Source: Gardnerella piotii | Lineage (GTDB): Bacteria; Actinomycetota; Actinomycetes; Actinomycetales; Bifidobacteriaceae | Direction: 5' to 3' | Length of the DNA stretch: 64,000 bases | Assembly: GCF_003397585.1 (NCBI RefSeq) | Contig: NZ_QJUV01000001.1 | Location: forward strand, 310,001-374,000 | Shown here: positions 1 to 7,232 of the stretch, in pieces | How the letters are laid out: the number at the start of each line of letters is the position of its first letter | How positions within the stretch are numbered: the first letter of the stretch is position 1 | Made by a program: the position numbers and the translations under genes | Notes under the pieces: model-generated | Databases searched by the model: none | What the model saw: only the letters and a program-made list of their open reading frames with translations | Told to the model about the DNA's origin: nothing

Positions 1-654
1 AATGCTGTTTATTCCCCACGTAGCTAGTTTTTTAGCAAGCGCGGGTCCTATTCCTGGTATTGCTCGTAATGGCATTATTGAAACAAAGTCGGCATTGCGA
101 TTTTGGGGGATAATCAACATTCCGTTTGGCTTTGCGTTCGTTGACGCCATTTTTGCAATCAGCTTATTTGATGCAATCCCCACAGAGCAAGTGATGTGAA
201 ACTTGCGCGCGACTTCGCTTCTTATCCACTCGCCTATGGCGATAGGCGTTTTCCAGCGTAATAACGCTGAGCTAACGTCCATGTAACACTCGTCTACAGA
301 AACCTGTTCAACCTTATCTGTGATCTTTGAAAAGACCTCCTTAAAAATCCTAGATGAAATGGAAACGTAATATGGCATATCTACCGGCAGGAAAATGCCA
401 TTAGGGCACAAGCTTCGTGCTCGCGCTGTAGGCATGGCTGAATTCACGCCATACTTACGTGCTTCGTAGCTGGCTGCCGAAACTACGGAGCGCGAGCCTG
501 TACCAATAATCACAGGTTTGCCAAGTAACCTAGGATTACGCGCCGCCTCGAGTGATGCATAAAATGCATCCATATCGATATGAAGTATTGTGCAGCCAGA
601 CGCATTGCGCCCCCAATCGCGTTTAGCTGCATTAACTCGCGGTGCTGTGCTCAT
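1..654 (-). CDS. dinB: DNA polymerase IV (Y-family), 3' part cut by window edge
   Basis: Translating the minus strand from the ATG at 654 gives a protein opening with MSTAPRVNAAKRDWGRN, then HIDMDAFYASLEAARNP, the first catalytic carboxylate motif of Y-family translesion polymerases. Further on come SAASYEARKYGV and a second acidic motif, VSVDECYMDVS. After that come a palm/thumb stretch with CSVGIASNKLIAKMAS and the helix-hairpin-helix start MPLRAIPGIGPA. The family performs error-prone bypass synthesis. Only about 218 codons are present and the frame runs open off position 1, so the little-finger domain lies outside the window. No partner gene is visible. It is divergent from the exporter at 785. 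Confidence 0.9.
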   Translation of the reverse strand, partial: MSTAPRVNAAKRDWGRNASGCTILHIDMDAFYASLEAARNPRLLGKPVIIGTGSRSVVSAASYEARKYGVNSAMPTARARSLCPNGIFLPVDMPYYVSISSRIFKEVFSKITDKVEQVSVDECYMDVSSALLRWKTPIAIGEWIRSEVARKFHITCSVGIASNKLIAKMASTNAKPNGMLIIPQNRNADFVSIMPLRAIPGIGPALAKKLATWGINSI

Positions 655-736
655 GAATTTATAGTAGAACAAACGTTCGATTTTGTACAATAGTGTGTCG
701 CAATAAATTTTACGAAAAATCAATGTAAAAATACGC

Positions 737-766
737 AAATATAACTACTGGTAAATATAACTACTG
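737..766. repeat. 16-nt-period direct repeat upstream of the exporter
   Basis: AAATATAACTACTG occurs at 737-750 and again at 753-766, separated by two bases, in the gap between dinB and the exporter and ending about 18 nt before the exporter start. It is one of several short tandem repeats in intergenic gaps of this window. Confidence 0.7.
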
Positions 767-784
767 CCGTGTAGGGTATGCTGT

Positions 785-1723
785 ATGAAACAAATCATAG
801 TAAACGCGCTAAATCGCATGCCTGTTTTGCTAATCGTTGTTGCAGAAGCTGCAATGGTCTATCTAGCAACGTCTATAGCAAAAGTCGCGTTTAGCCAGCT
901 CGATCCTCTATATTCTGTATGGTATCGCGTTGGGTTTATGTCTTTGTTTTTGCTTGCTTGGAGAAGACCTTTTTCGCGTAAAAAGCGCGCTCGCAACTCT
1001 CTTCCTAAAACGTTAAAAGAATGGGCAATTGTTGTTGCTGTAGGCATTTCTGTTGTTCTTATGAACACAATGTTTTATTTAGCTATTAGTTGCATGGCTG
1101 TTGGAGTGGCTGTAACTATTGAGTTTGTAGGGCCTTTAATGGTTGCTGTTATAACGGGTAAAACATGGCGTGAGCGCGTTGGAATTGTTATTGCAGCTTG
1201 CGGAATAGTGCTTCTTGCAAGCGCATCGATGGGGTCTAACGAAAGTCCGCATTTTCTTGTTGGATTAGTGGCAATTCTTATTGGCGGATCAATGTGGGGA
1301 ATGTACATCGTCTCTGGGCGCATGCTTGCAAGAGGCTCTAATGCAATTGACCGAGTTAGTATAGCTATTTTAATTGGTTGGCTTTTGCAATCGAGTGTTC
1401 TTGGTGTTCCTGCAATTTTGCATGTTGTGCATCCTAAATCGAGTGCAACTTGGGCTGCTCAGTCTTACGGATCTTTGAAACTTCTTGGATTAATGGTTGT
1501 TATTGCGATTTGCGCGTCTTTTATTCCAACGCTTTTAGACCAGGTTTTGCTAAAGCGTGTATCTTCGGCAAGATATTCAGTTATGCAAGCGCTTTACCCT
1601 GCGATTGCAGCGCTTGTTGGCATGGGATTTGGCGAAATGCCAACGTTGATTGATGTTTGCGGAATGGCTTTAGTTATGTTGGCTGTTGTGATTACATTTT
1701 CGGGAGACCATAATCCCGCATAA
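785..1723 (+). CDS. EamA/DMT-family exporter (RhtA-like)
   Basis: A 312-residue, very hydrophobic protein of the drug/metabolite transporter superfamily, the usual size for a ten-helix EamA protein. Two homologous halves are apparent, with hydrophobic stretches such as VVAVGISVVLMNTMFY and GLVAILIGGSMWGMYIVSG. The pattern FIPTLLDQVLLKRVSSARY followed by MQALYPAIAALVG resembles the second half of RhtA-type amino-acid exporters. The likely role is efflux of small amino acids or metabolites across the cytoplasmic membrane, but the substrate cannot be read from the sequence. The gene is single, divergent from dinB, with a poor Shine-Dalgarno (AGGG about 10 nt upstream). Confidence 0.8.
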   Translation: MKQIIVNALNRMPVLLIVVAEAAMVYLATSIAKVAFSQLDPLYSVWYRVGFMSLFLLAWRRPFSRKKRARNSLPKTLKEWAIVVAVGISVVLMNTMFYLAISCMAVGVAVTIEFVGPLMVAVITGKTWRERVGIVIAACGIVLLASASMGSNESPHFLVGLVAILIGGSMWGMYIVSGRMLARGSNAIDRVSIAILIGWLLQSSVLGVPAILHVVHPKSSATWAAQSYGSLKLLGLMVVIAICASFIPTLLDQVLLKRVSSARYSVMQALYPAIAALVGMGFGEMPTLIDVCGMALVMLAVVITFSGDHNPA

Positions 1724-1779
1724 ATATTGCTGTTTGGCTATTAAATCCACTTTCGCGCTTTTGGTGTGTCGCTTAAGCA

Positions 1780-1808
1780 TTGTGCACGTCCTCAAGAGGT
1801 GATATAGT
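1780..1808 (+). promoter_or_regulatory. Promoter of tRNA-Ser(GCT)
   Basis: TTGTGC at 1780-1785 and TATAGT at 1803-1808 are separated by exactly 17 nt. The expected start near 1815 lies about 28 nt before the mature tRNA end. Match is by eye to the sigma-70-type consensus. Confidence 0.55.
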
Positions 1809-1842
1809 CTGAATCTGTTGCTATCTTGAATAGTTACAAAGT

Positions 1843-1929
1843 GGAGTCATGCCTGAGTGGCCGATAGGGGCACCCTGCTAAGGTGTTAGTCGCGTAAGCG
1901 GCTCGAGAGTTCGAATCTCTCTGACTCCG
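1843..1929 (+). tRNA. tRNA-Ser (anticodon GCT)
   Basis: The acceptor stem GGAGTCA (1843-1849) pairs with TGACTCC (1922-1928), with discriminator G at 1929. The anticodon arm CACC-CTGCTAA-GGTG gives anticodon GCT, reading AGC/AGU serine codons. There is a long variable arm (GTCGCGTAAGCGGC region) typical of class II tRNA-Ser, and a T arm with GTTCGAATC. CCA is not encoded. Confidence 0.95.
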
Positions 1930-1935
1930 CGGTTT

Positions 1936-1975
1936 AGCTCTAAATCGTTGAAAATCAGCGGTTTAGAGCTTTTTG
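1936..1975 (+). terminator. Intrinsic terminator after tRNA-Ser(GCT)
   Basis: AGCTCTAAA at 1936-1944 is perfectly complementary to TTTAGAGCT at 1962-1970 and is followed by TTTTGTTTTG. Confidence 0.8.
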
Positions 1976-2090
1976 TTTTGATTTTGTAAATAGCACCATG
2001 GTTGCTATTTTTGGCCTATAACCCCTATTTTTCTGATTGCAACATATTCCTATAACCCTATAAACGCGAATCGCCAGCAACCACCACTAC

Positions 2091-2131
2091 TGTGTGTAAT
2101 TGTGCACAATTGTGTATAACAATGTGGATAA
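2091..2131. promoter_or_regulatory. 14-bp palindrome and two DnaA-box-like sites
   Basis: The perfect palindrome AATTGTGCACAATT lies at 2098-2111. Overlapping its end are TGTGTATAA (2111-2119) and TGTGGATAA (2123-2131), both matching the reverse complement of the DnaA box TTATNCACA and in the same orientation. The segment is in the 356-nt gap between tRNA-Ser and the surface-protein gene. It may be an operator or a minor DnaA-binding site; no replication gene is nearby. Confidence 0.4.
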
Positions 2132-2173
2132 CTATCCTCTAAAATAGCCTTTAACCACATTGAAAGTTTTTTA

Positions 2174-2229
2174 TTTACAGATTGAAATTCCTAAATCATA
2201 GTTAGAGCATGAGCGAATTTTTCGTTCAT
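2174..2229 (+). promoter_or_regulatory. Candidate promoter and inverted repeat of the surface-protein gene
   Basis: TTTACA (2174-2179) and CATAGT (2197-2202) are spaced 17 nt. The predicted start coincides with a near-perfect inverted repeat, ATGAGCGAA / TTCGTTCAT (2209-2217 and 2221-2229), which could be an operator or a 5' mRNA hairpin. The rest of the gap, 1976-2090, shows only repeated CCTATAACCC-like words. Confidence 0.35.
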
Positions 2230-2285
2230 CGTGGCTAGCAAAAACGTTTGTCACGTTAGAGAAAACAACGTTTTAAGGAGTTGAT

Positions 2286-5200
2286 ATGGGAAAACATGGA
2301 TGTAAAGGGATTCCAATCTTTTTACGCAATAAGCGCACGCGAATGTTCTCTTTACTGACAGCGTTGCTGGCGACTATTGCAATTGTTGTTGGGAATGGCG
2401 CAATAAATGCTGCTTCTGCGGATATTTTTGCTCAATACTATACGTATAGTGATGCCTGTTCAAAAGTGAGTCCGAGCAGAAAAATTGTAAAAAAAGATGA
2501 AGATGGTAATTACGTATTTTGCATTAATACGGGATCAACTGTAAAAGCTGATTCCGATTGGAGAGATATTCCGCTTGATATTAACAATATTAATGAAATC
2601 ACAGCAAGAATAGCTAAGTCTGCTATTGAAAATGATTTTACATCCCGAATGGAGGCTGCAGCATATTTAATTCATGAACATTATGATGAAGATAAACGCG
2701 GGTGGGAAGAAGCGAAGCGTAGGGGATTTGATGGTGCGTCTAACTTAAAGGAAGATGCAGAAAAACTATGGAACGAAGTAACCCAAAAAACGCCTAAGGG
2801 TATGGGATTCAAAATACTTGACCCTTATGCTACCTACTATGCAAGGAGTGGAAGGGTAGTTATTGATACACAGGGTGTTGATGAAAGAAATGTTACATAT
2901 GACAGCGAAAATACAAAATTTAAAGTTACTGCAGTAGGCGATAAGTTGCGTTTTATAAAAGATAAGAAACAGGTTAAAGAGGTTAAAGATCACATTGGAT
3001 CTTATAGTACGTTGTATGGAATTGATTGGGTTGCAACAGGAGAAGGTGAAGCAGAAATTAAGGGTGAATACTACATTCCATATTTGCAAAGAAAAGATAT
3101 AGGGAATGGAGCAGCTTTAATACGAGTAGCAAAAGATGAAAAAGTCAAAGAATTTACAAATGTATTAACAGAGAGAGCACACAGAAAGTTCCAGCCCTCG
3201 CTTTCTTCTAAGTCGACTGTAAAAGAGTTGAAAGTAGGCGATTCTGTAGAAGATACTGTTACTTCGTCGCTAAAGAATCCTACTGAAGGTGAGTGGGTAA
3301 GTGGTAAAGACGTTCGTGCTCGCGGATACTACTTTGTTGGTTCTTATAACGATATTATGAAAAAACGCGAAAATAAAAAAGACAAAGTAGAAGAGTATAT
3401 AAAGGAACTACGAGAAGATAAGAATATTCGTCAAGTTGCTGCAGCTGATGTTTATTTTTCGGGAGAAAATCAAGAGGTTAAGGCGGTTGCGCACGAAGCA
3501 ACAGGTGACTTATCTAAAGATGAACTTGCTAGCGCAAAAGTTTATAAAGTGAACAAAGACGATGCAGGATTATTTGGAACGTGGGTTTGGTTTATTGATC
3601 CCGGAAATCAAAAAGACGACGTTCGAGAGTTTATTCCAGGAAAGTTTGTTGAAGAATTTGGAAACGTAAATTCAACAGTTTCGCATAAGGCAAAAATATC
3701 GATTGAACATGTTAAGAATCTAAAAAACAAAGATACAAATGACGTTTCGGATGCGATAGTTGTTAGTGGTGTTCCAAAAGACTACGGAAAATTTGATGGA
3801 AATACCGATTATGGGTTTAGTAAAGATGCAAAGATGAACATTCGTCTTTGGTGGGTTGGAAACAAAGATGGTTCAATGAGCAACGAAAATATGGTAAAGC
3901 TTGTTTCCAGCTCTGTAGAAGAGCCTAAAGAAGACGAAAATCATAAGAAAATAGATTCATGGGATGTTCCATTGCGTAATGGAACTTACACGCTTGGGAA
4001 CGGCAAGATAATTCTTACTCATAACGAGTCTAATGGCAAAGAAGCTGGCAAAGAATCTGGCAAAGATAGCGATAGTGAAGATAACAAGGACAGTGAAGAT
4101 AACAAAGAGAACAGAAGTGCTGAGAATAAAAAAGAAAAGTTTGAAAAAGTTGGAGATATGATCGATCTTTTAGACGGCAATACGGCTAAAAGTGGAATGT
4201 ATGTTTTTGTTTATGAATTCCCAGGTTCTTCTAGAGCGCAAGAGTTTAAGACGTCGTTTAATAACGAAGATAGTAGAAGCTTCTTTGATAGAAATAAGCC
4301 TGTTACTGTGACTGTTAATAAGGCGGAGAATGCTAGTGGTAAGGGCGAGCCTGGTAAGCAGGAGCCTGGAAAAGAGCAGCCTGGTAATGTGAATCCTGGT
4401 AAGCAGGAGCAGCCTGGTGTGCAAAAGCCTGGTGGTTCTAGTGAAAAGCCTGGTAAGCAGGAGCCTGGTGTTAGTGGAAATGTTACGGGTAGTGAAGTTG
4501 ATCCAAAGACGTCTCCTAGTGGTGGCGTTGTAGATAATATTATTTCAAAGCAGAATCCGCAGAATCCTCAGAATCCTCAGAATCCGCAAGGTTCTGGTAA
4601 ACAAGAGCCTGGAAAACAAGATAATCCTGGTAAGCAAGATCCTGGAAAGAGTGAGCCTGGAAAGGGCGAGTCTGGTAAGCATGAACCTGTAAAACAAGAT
4701 AATCCTGGAAAAGAGCAGCCTGGTAATGCGAATCCTGTGAAGAGTGAGCCTGATGTGCAAAAGCCTGGTGGTTCTAGTGAAAAGCCTGGTAATCAGAAGC
4801 AGCCTGGTGGTTCTAGTGAGAAGCCTGGTAAGCAAGATCCAGGTAAGAGCGAGCCTGTTGGTAGTGGAAATGTTACGGGTAGTGAAGTTGATCCAAAGAC
4901 GTCTCCTAGTGGTGGCGTTGTAGATAATATTATTTCAAAGCAGAATCCGCAGAATCCGCAGAATCCGCAGAATCCGCAAGGTTCTGGTAAGCAAGATAAT
5001 CCTGGTAAGCAAGAGCCTGGAAAGGGTGAGCCTGGTAAGGGTGATCCTGGAAAAGAGCAGTCTGGTAATGCGAATCCTGTGAAGAGTGAGCCTGGTGTGC
5101 AAAAGCCTGGAGGTTCTAGTGAAAAGCCTGGCGGTACACAAGGTTCTAGTGCGCAGAATGAAGTTGCTGGCACACAGTCTGGCAGCGCGCAAGTTGGCAA

Positions 5201-5798
5201 CAATGCGCAATCTGGTGTAAACGCTGGAGCGAATAATAATACGCTCGGTGCGCAAGTAGATGCTGGAACCAATAATACAGTTCATCAAAATGCAGATGCG
5301 ACTGGCGAGAGTAATCCTAAGAGTAATGCCAAGAGTAATGCTAATAACGATAAAATTAATGAAAAAAACAATAAAAAAGATGATCAAAGTAATGTTAATA
5401 AGGATTCTCAGCATAAATCTGAGCATATTGCAAGTAAGGAAGATAGCAAGGAAGGTAAATATACAGCTACTAAATCAGGTACTATTCAGCGAGGCGATTC
5501 TAAGAAGGTTGATACTTACCAAAGTGCTACTCAGCAGGGAGATTCTAAACAGGGAGATTCTCAGTATGTAGATAATCAACAAGTAAGCGACTCTAATGTA
5601 GAGCAGAATTCGCAGTCAAATAATCAATATGCAAGTGGAACAAAGAATTCAAAACGACGTCATGCTCGTCTAGGTGCTAATGTTGGGCATCTAGTAACAA
5701 CTGGCGTAAAAGTTGAAACAACATTAATGTTCTCTCTGGCTATATTGCTTATTGCAGGATCTGTGATTTTGGCAAAACGCGTAAGTTACATTGCATAA
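2286..5798 (+). CDS. Large Pro/Gly/Lys repeat-rich cell-surface protein
   Basis: A 1170-residue secreted protein with a good Shine-Dalgarno (AAGGAG, 2276-2281). Residues 14-45 form a signal peptide: basic NKRTR, a hydrophobic core, then AASA before Asp46. Residues 46 to about 680 are a globular, charged ectodomain. Residues about 680-970 are a low-complexity stalk of PGKQEPGK/PGGSSEKPG units containing two copies of a VTGSEVDPKTSPSGG block, followed by an Asn/Ser/Gln-rich stretch. The C-terminus has HLVTTG, a hydrophobic helix and a final KRVSYIA, the layout of a sortase signal but with LVTTG instead of LPXTG. The likely role is a cell-wall-attached adhesin or surface factor; the ectodomain is not recognised. 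It is a single gene with AT-rich flanks. Confidence 0.8.
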   Translation: MGKHGCKGIPIFLRNKRTRMFSLLTALLATIAIVVGNGAINAASADIFAQYYTYSDACSKVSPSRKIVKKDEDGNYVFCINTGSTVKADSDWRDIPLDINNINEITARIAKSAIENDFTSRMEAAAYLIHEHYDEDKRGWEEAKRRGFDGASNLKEDAEKLWNEVTQKTPKGMGFKILDPYATYYARSGRVVIDTQGVDERNVTYDSENTKFKVTAVGDKLRFIKDKKQVKEVKDHIGSYSTLYGIDWVATGEGEAEIKGEYYIPYLQRKDIGNGAALIRVAKDEKVKEFTNVLTERAHRKFQPSLSSKSTVKELKVGDSVEDTVTSSLKNPTEGEWVSGKDVRARGYYFVGSYNDIMKKRENKKDKVEEYIKELREDKNIRQVAAADVYFSGENQEVKAVAHEATGDLSKDELASAKVYKVNKDDAGLFGTWVWFIDPGNQKDDVREFIPGKFVEEFGNVNSTVSHKAKISIEHVKNLKNKDTNDVSDAIVVSGVPKDYGKFDGNTDYGFSKDAKMNIRLWWVGNKDGSMSNENMVKLVSSSVEEPKEDENHKKIDSWDVPLRNGTYTLGNGKIILTHNESNGKEAGKESGKDSDSEDNKDSEDNKENRSAENKKEKFEKVGDMIDLLDGNTAKSGMYVFVYEFPGSSRAQEFKTSFNNEDSRSFFDRNKPVTVTVNKAENASGKGEPGKQEPGKEQPGNVNPGKQEQPGVQKPGGSSEKPGKQEPGVSGNVTGSEVDPKTSPSGGVVDNIISKQNPQNPQNPQNPQGSGKQEPGKQDNPGKQDPGKSEPGKGESGKHEPVKQDNPGKEQPGNANPVKSEPDVQKPGGSSEKPGNQKQPGGSSEKPGKQDPGKSEPVGSGNVTGSEVDPKTSPSGGVVDNIISKQNPQNPQNPQNPQGSGKQDNPGKQEPGKGEPGKGDPGKEQSGNANPVKSEPGVQKPGGSSEKPGGTQGSSAQNEVAGTQSGSAQVGNNAQSGVNAGANNNTLGAQVDAGTNNTVHQNADATGESNPKSNAKSNANNDKINEKNNKKDDQSNVNKDSQHKSEHIASKEDSKEGKYTATKSGTIQRGDSKKVDTYQSATQQGDSKQGDSQYVDNQQVSDSNVEQNSQSNNQYASGTKNSKRRHARLGANVGHLVTTGVKVETTLMFSLAILLIAGSVILAKRVSYIA
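4473..4990 (+). repeat. Two 128-nt near-identical direct repeats, 390 nt apart, inside the surface-protein gene
   Basis: Positions 4473-4600 and 4863-4990 are almost identical, encoding the VTGSEVDPKTSPSGG...SKQNPQNPQ block. The offset of 390 nt is exactly 130 codons, so recombination between copies would delete or add 130 residues in frame. Each copy ends in a run of the 9-nt unit CAGAATCCG/CAGAATCCT (four units), another slippage-prone array that keeps frame. The intervening DNA is made of variants of CCTGGTAAGCAGGAG-type units. Confidence 0.85.
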
Positions 5799-5907
5799 AA
5801 TCTCTCATAAAATATTTGATTCATATGTGCATAAATTTGTAAAACATGTATGTTGAGATATATTAATTGGTATATATTAATAAAGTATTAAAACAGATAA
5901 AAATAGT

Positions 5908-5984
5908 TGCGTTGTATAATATGCATAATTTATTCTATAAACATAGCTTTTTGGCGCTTATAGTTTTGCGTACTATACAACGCA
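5908..5984. promoter_or_regulatory. 11-bp inverted repeat around the CsoR-family promoter region
   Basis: TGCGTTGTATA at 5908-5918 is perfectly complementary to TATACAACGCA at 5974-5984. The left arm overlaps a consensus -10 hexamer TATAAT (5915-5920). The enclosing 239-nt AT-rich gap (5799-6037) separates the surface-protein gene from the CsoR-family gene. The element is a plausible operator; no clear -35 was found. Confidence 0.4.
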
Positions 5985-6037
5985 CAATTATTATGTAAAT
6001 AGTATATAAAAGCACTGTTTTCAAACGAGGTTTTTTT

Positions 6038-6331
6038 ATGAGTGACTACAACATAGATAAAGAAAAGATGTTGGTTCGCTTACATAGAGTATGCGGGCAA
6101 GTTCACGCTGTTGAAAATATGGTTGAAAAGGGAGAAGACTACAACAACATTCTTATGCAACTTTCTGCATCTACGGCAGCTCTTAGAGCGGTTGCTCTTA
6201 TAGTTGCTCATCAAGAAATATCAAAGGCATTAGAAGAAGCACAAGACGCTGGAAATAAAAAGGTTACAGATAAGAAAGTTGCAGAGCTTGTAGACGTTGT
6301 AGATCACTTAATGCGTTACGATAAGTCGTGA
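6038..6331 (+). CDS. CsoR/FrmR-family (DUF156) regulator lacking the usual metal ligands
   Basis: A 97-residue all-helical protein whose whole length matches the CsoR/RcnR/FrmR repressor family: KMLVRLHRVCGQVHAVENMVE, then NNILMQLSASTAALRAVAL and a C-terminal helix ending VVDHLMRYDKS. In CsoR the copper ligands are Cys-His-Cys. The aligned positions here are Tyr35, Glu60 and Ala64, and the only cysteine is Cys19 in the GQV helix. It therefore probably does not sense Cu(I), formaldehyde or persulfide in the known way. Shine-Dalgarno is GAGG. No metal transporter gene adjoins it, so the regulated target is unknown. Family assignment is firm; ligand is unassigned. Confidence 0.8.
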   Translation: MSDYNIDKEKMLVRLHRVCGQVHAVENMVEKGEDYNNILMQLSASTAALRAVALIVAHQEISKALEEAQDAGNKKVTDKKVAELVDVVDHLMRYDKS

Positions 6332-6362
6332 TTTGCGATTTGCGATTTGTGATTTGTAATTC
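6328..6362. repeat. Five heptamer tandem repeats at the CsoR-family stop codon
   Basis: Units GTGATTT, GCGATTT, GCGATTT, GTGATTT and GTAATTC follow each other without gap at 6328-6362. The array begins within the last codons of the CsoR-family gene; its TGA stop (6329-6331) is part of the first unit. Confidence 0.75.
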
Positions 6363-6418
6363 TAGCGGTTGCATATAATCTTTTGTAGCTTTAAGACTGT
6401 TTGAATTGAAAACGATTT

Positions 6419-6453
6419 GAATATTGAATATCGAATGTCGAATGTCGAATAAT
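6419..6453. repeat. Five heptamer tandem repeats just upstream of the YigZ gene
   Basis: Units GAATATT, GAATATC, GAATGTC, GAATGTC and GAATAAT run contiguously at 6419-6453, ending 14 nt before the next start codon, and a related ATCGAATATG contains the start. There is no good Shine-Dalgarno in this stretch. Confidence 0.75.
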
Positions 6454-6467
6454 ATTAAATATCGAAT

Positions 6468-7109
6468 ATGAAGAATATGCGAACCGTAACTGATTTATGT
6501 GAAAATCCTGCGCACTTTGCTTTTGTAGAGAAGAAGTCCGAATTTATTTCGGACGCTTGCCACGTTTCAAGTGCTGAAGAAGCGCTTGAGTTTGTAGAGT
6601 CGATTAGGATGATTCACCCAAAAGCAAGGCATGTTGCGTACGCTGCGATTTACGCAGATAAAAATGGCAGATTGTGCGAGCGCATGAGCGATGACGGCGA
6701 GCCATCTGGCACTGCAGGTAAGCCAATTTTAGATGTTATTAGGTCTTCTAATGTTGTAGACACAGTTGTAACAGTTACGCGCTATTTTGGTGGGATTTTA
6801 CTTGGATCTGGTGGATTAATACGAGCGTATTCTGCTTCGGCTGCAGGTGCTATAAAGTCTAGTAAAATAGCGGATATTGTAGAGTGCAATTGTTTTTCTT
6901 GCAAAGTTGAGTACTCGCATTTAAGAATGTTTAAGCATTTATTGTTAAAAAATAATGCGGAAATTATAAGCGAAGAATACGGCGTTTCTATTGAATTAAC
7001 AGTGAGTTTGCCGCGTGAAGAATCAGATAGATTCCTTGAAGCAGTAAAAAATACGTTTTCTGGAGTAATAATTCCAGATTTTTGCGGTGTTTGCACTAGA
7101 ATTTGCTGA
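6468..7109 (+). CDS. YigZ/IMPACT family protein
   Basis: A 213-residue protein of the UPF0029/IMPACT family. The N-terminal domain carries the signature blocks MSDDGEPSGTAGKP and TRYFGGILLGSGGLIRAYS, and the C-terminal ferredoxin-like domain of about 70 residues is of normal size. Bacterial YigZ proteins are poorly characterised; eukaryotic IMPACT modulates Gcn2, but no such kinase applies here. The start at 6468 has no clear Shine-Dalgarno; ATG 6477 is an alternative. The protein ends CGVCTRIC, close to the family's C-terminus. Single gene, no operon partner. Confidence 0.85.
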   Translation: MKNMRTVTDLCENPAHFAFVEKKSEFISDACHVSSAEEALEFVESIRMIHPKARHVAYAAIYADKNGRLCERMSDDGEPSGTAGKPILDVIRSSNVVDTVVTVTRYFGGILLGSGGLIRAYSASAAGAIKSSKIADIVECNCFSCKVEYSHLRMFKHLLLKNNAEIISEEYGVSIELTVSLPREESDRFLEAVKNTFSGVIIPDFCGVCTRIC

Positions 7110-7121
7110 TTTTTATTTTTA

Positions 7122-7163
7122 GTGATTCTTGTTTGATTCTTGTTTGACACTTGTTTGATTCTT
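7122..7163. repeat. 11-nt tandem repeats downstream of the YigZ gene
   Basis: GTTTGATTCTT at 7131-7141, GTTTGACACTT at 7142-7152 and GTTTGATTCTT at 7153-7163, preceded by a partial unit GTGATTCTT (7122-7130). The array fills most of the gap between the YigZ gene and the next gene. Confidence 0.75.
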
Positions 7164-7232
7164 GGTTTTAAGATTTGTGTTGCAAAGCTGATAGATTATA
7201 TAAGTGATTAAGCAAAGGTTGGTGAGTCGTTT

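Noticed and set aside
2091..2131. Chromosomal replication origin
   Set aside because: Only two DnaA-like boxes, with no dnaA, dnaN, rpmH or AT-rich unwinding cluster nearby.
2420..2700. Thioester adhesin domain at the N-terminus of the surface protein
   Set aside because: YVFCINTG and MEAAAYLIHEHY vaguely recall the Cys and TQXA motifs, but the Gln is missing and the spacing is much shorter than in thioester domains.
4320..4990. CRISPR array
   Set aside because: Regular repeats are in-frame coding units of the surface protein, with no constant spacer length and no cas genes.
4793..5272. Long antisense open frames (96-163 residues) opposite the surface-protein stalk
   Set aside because: They arise because the Pro/Gly/Lys repeat codons lack stop codons in the other frames; composition is a mirror of the repeats (Leu/Thr/Arg or Pro/Cys runs) and no ribosome-binding site is present.
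2286..5798. Recent horizontal transfer of the surface-protein gene
   Set aside because: AT content and flanks look like the rest of the genome; no integrase, IS or tRNA duplication is found even though a tRNA gene lies upstream.
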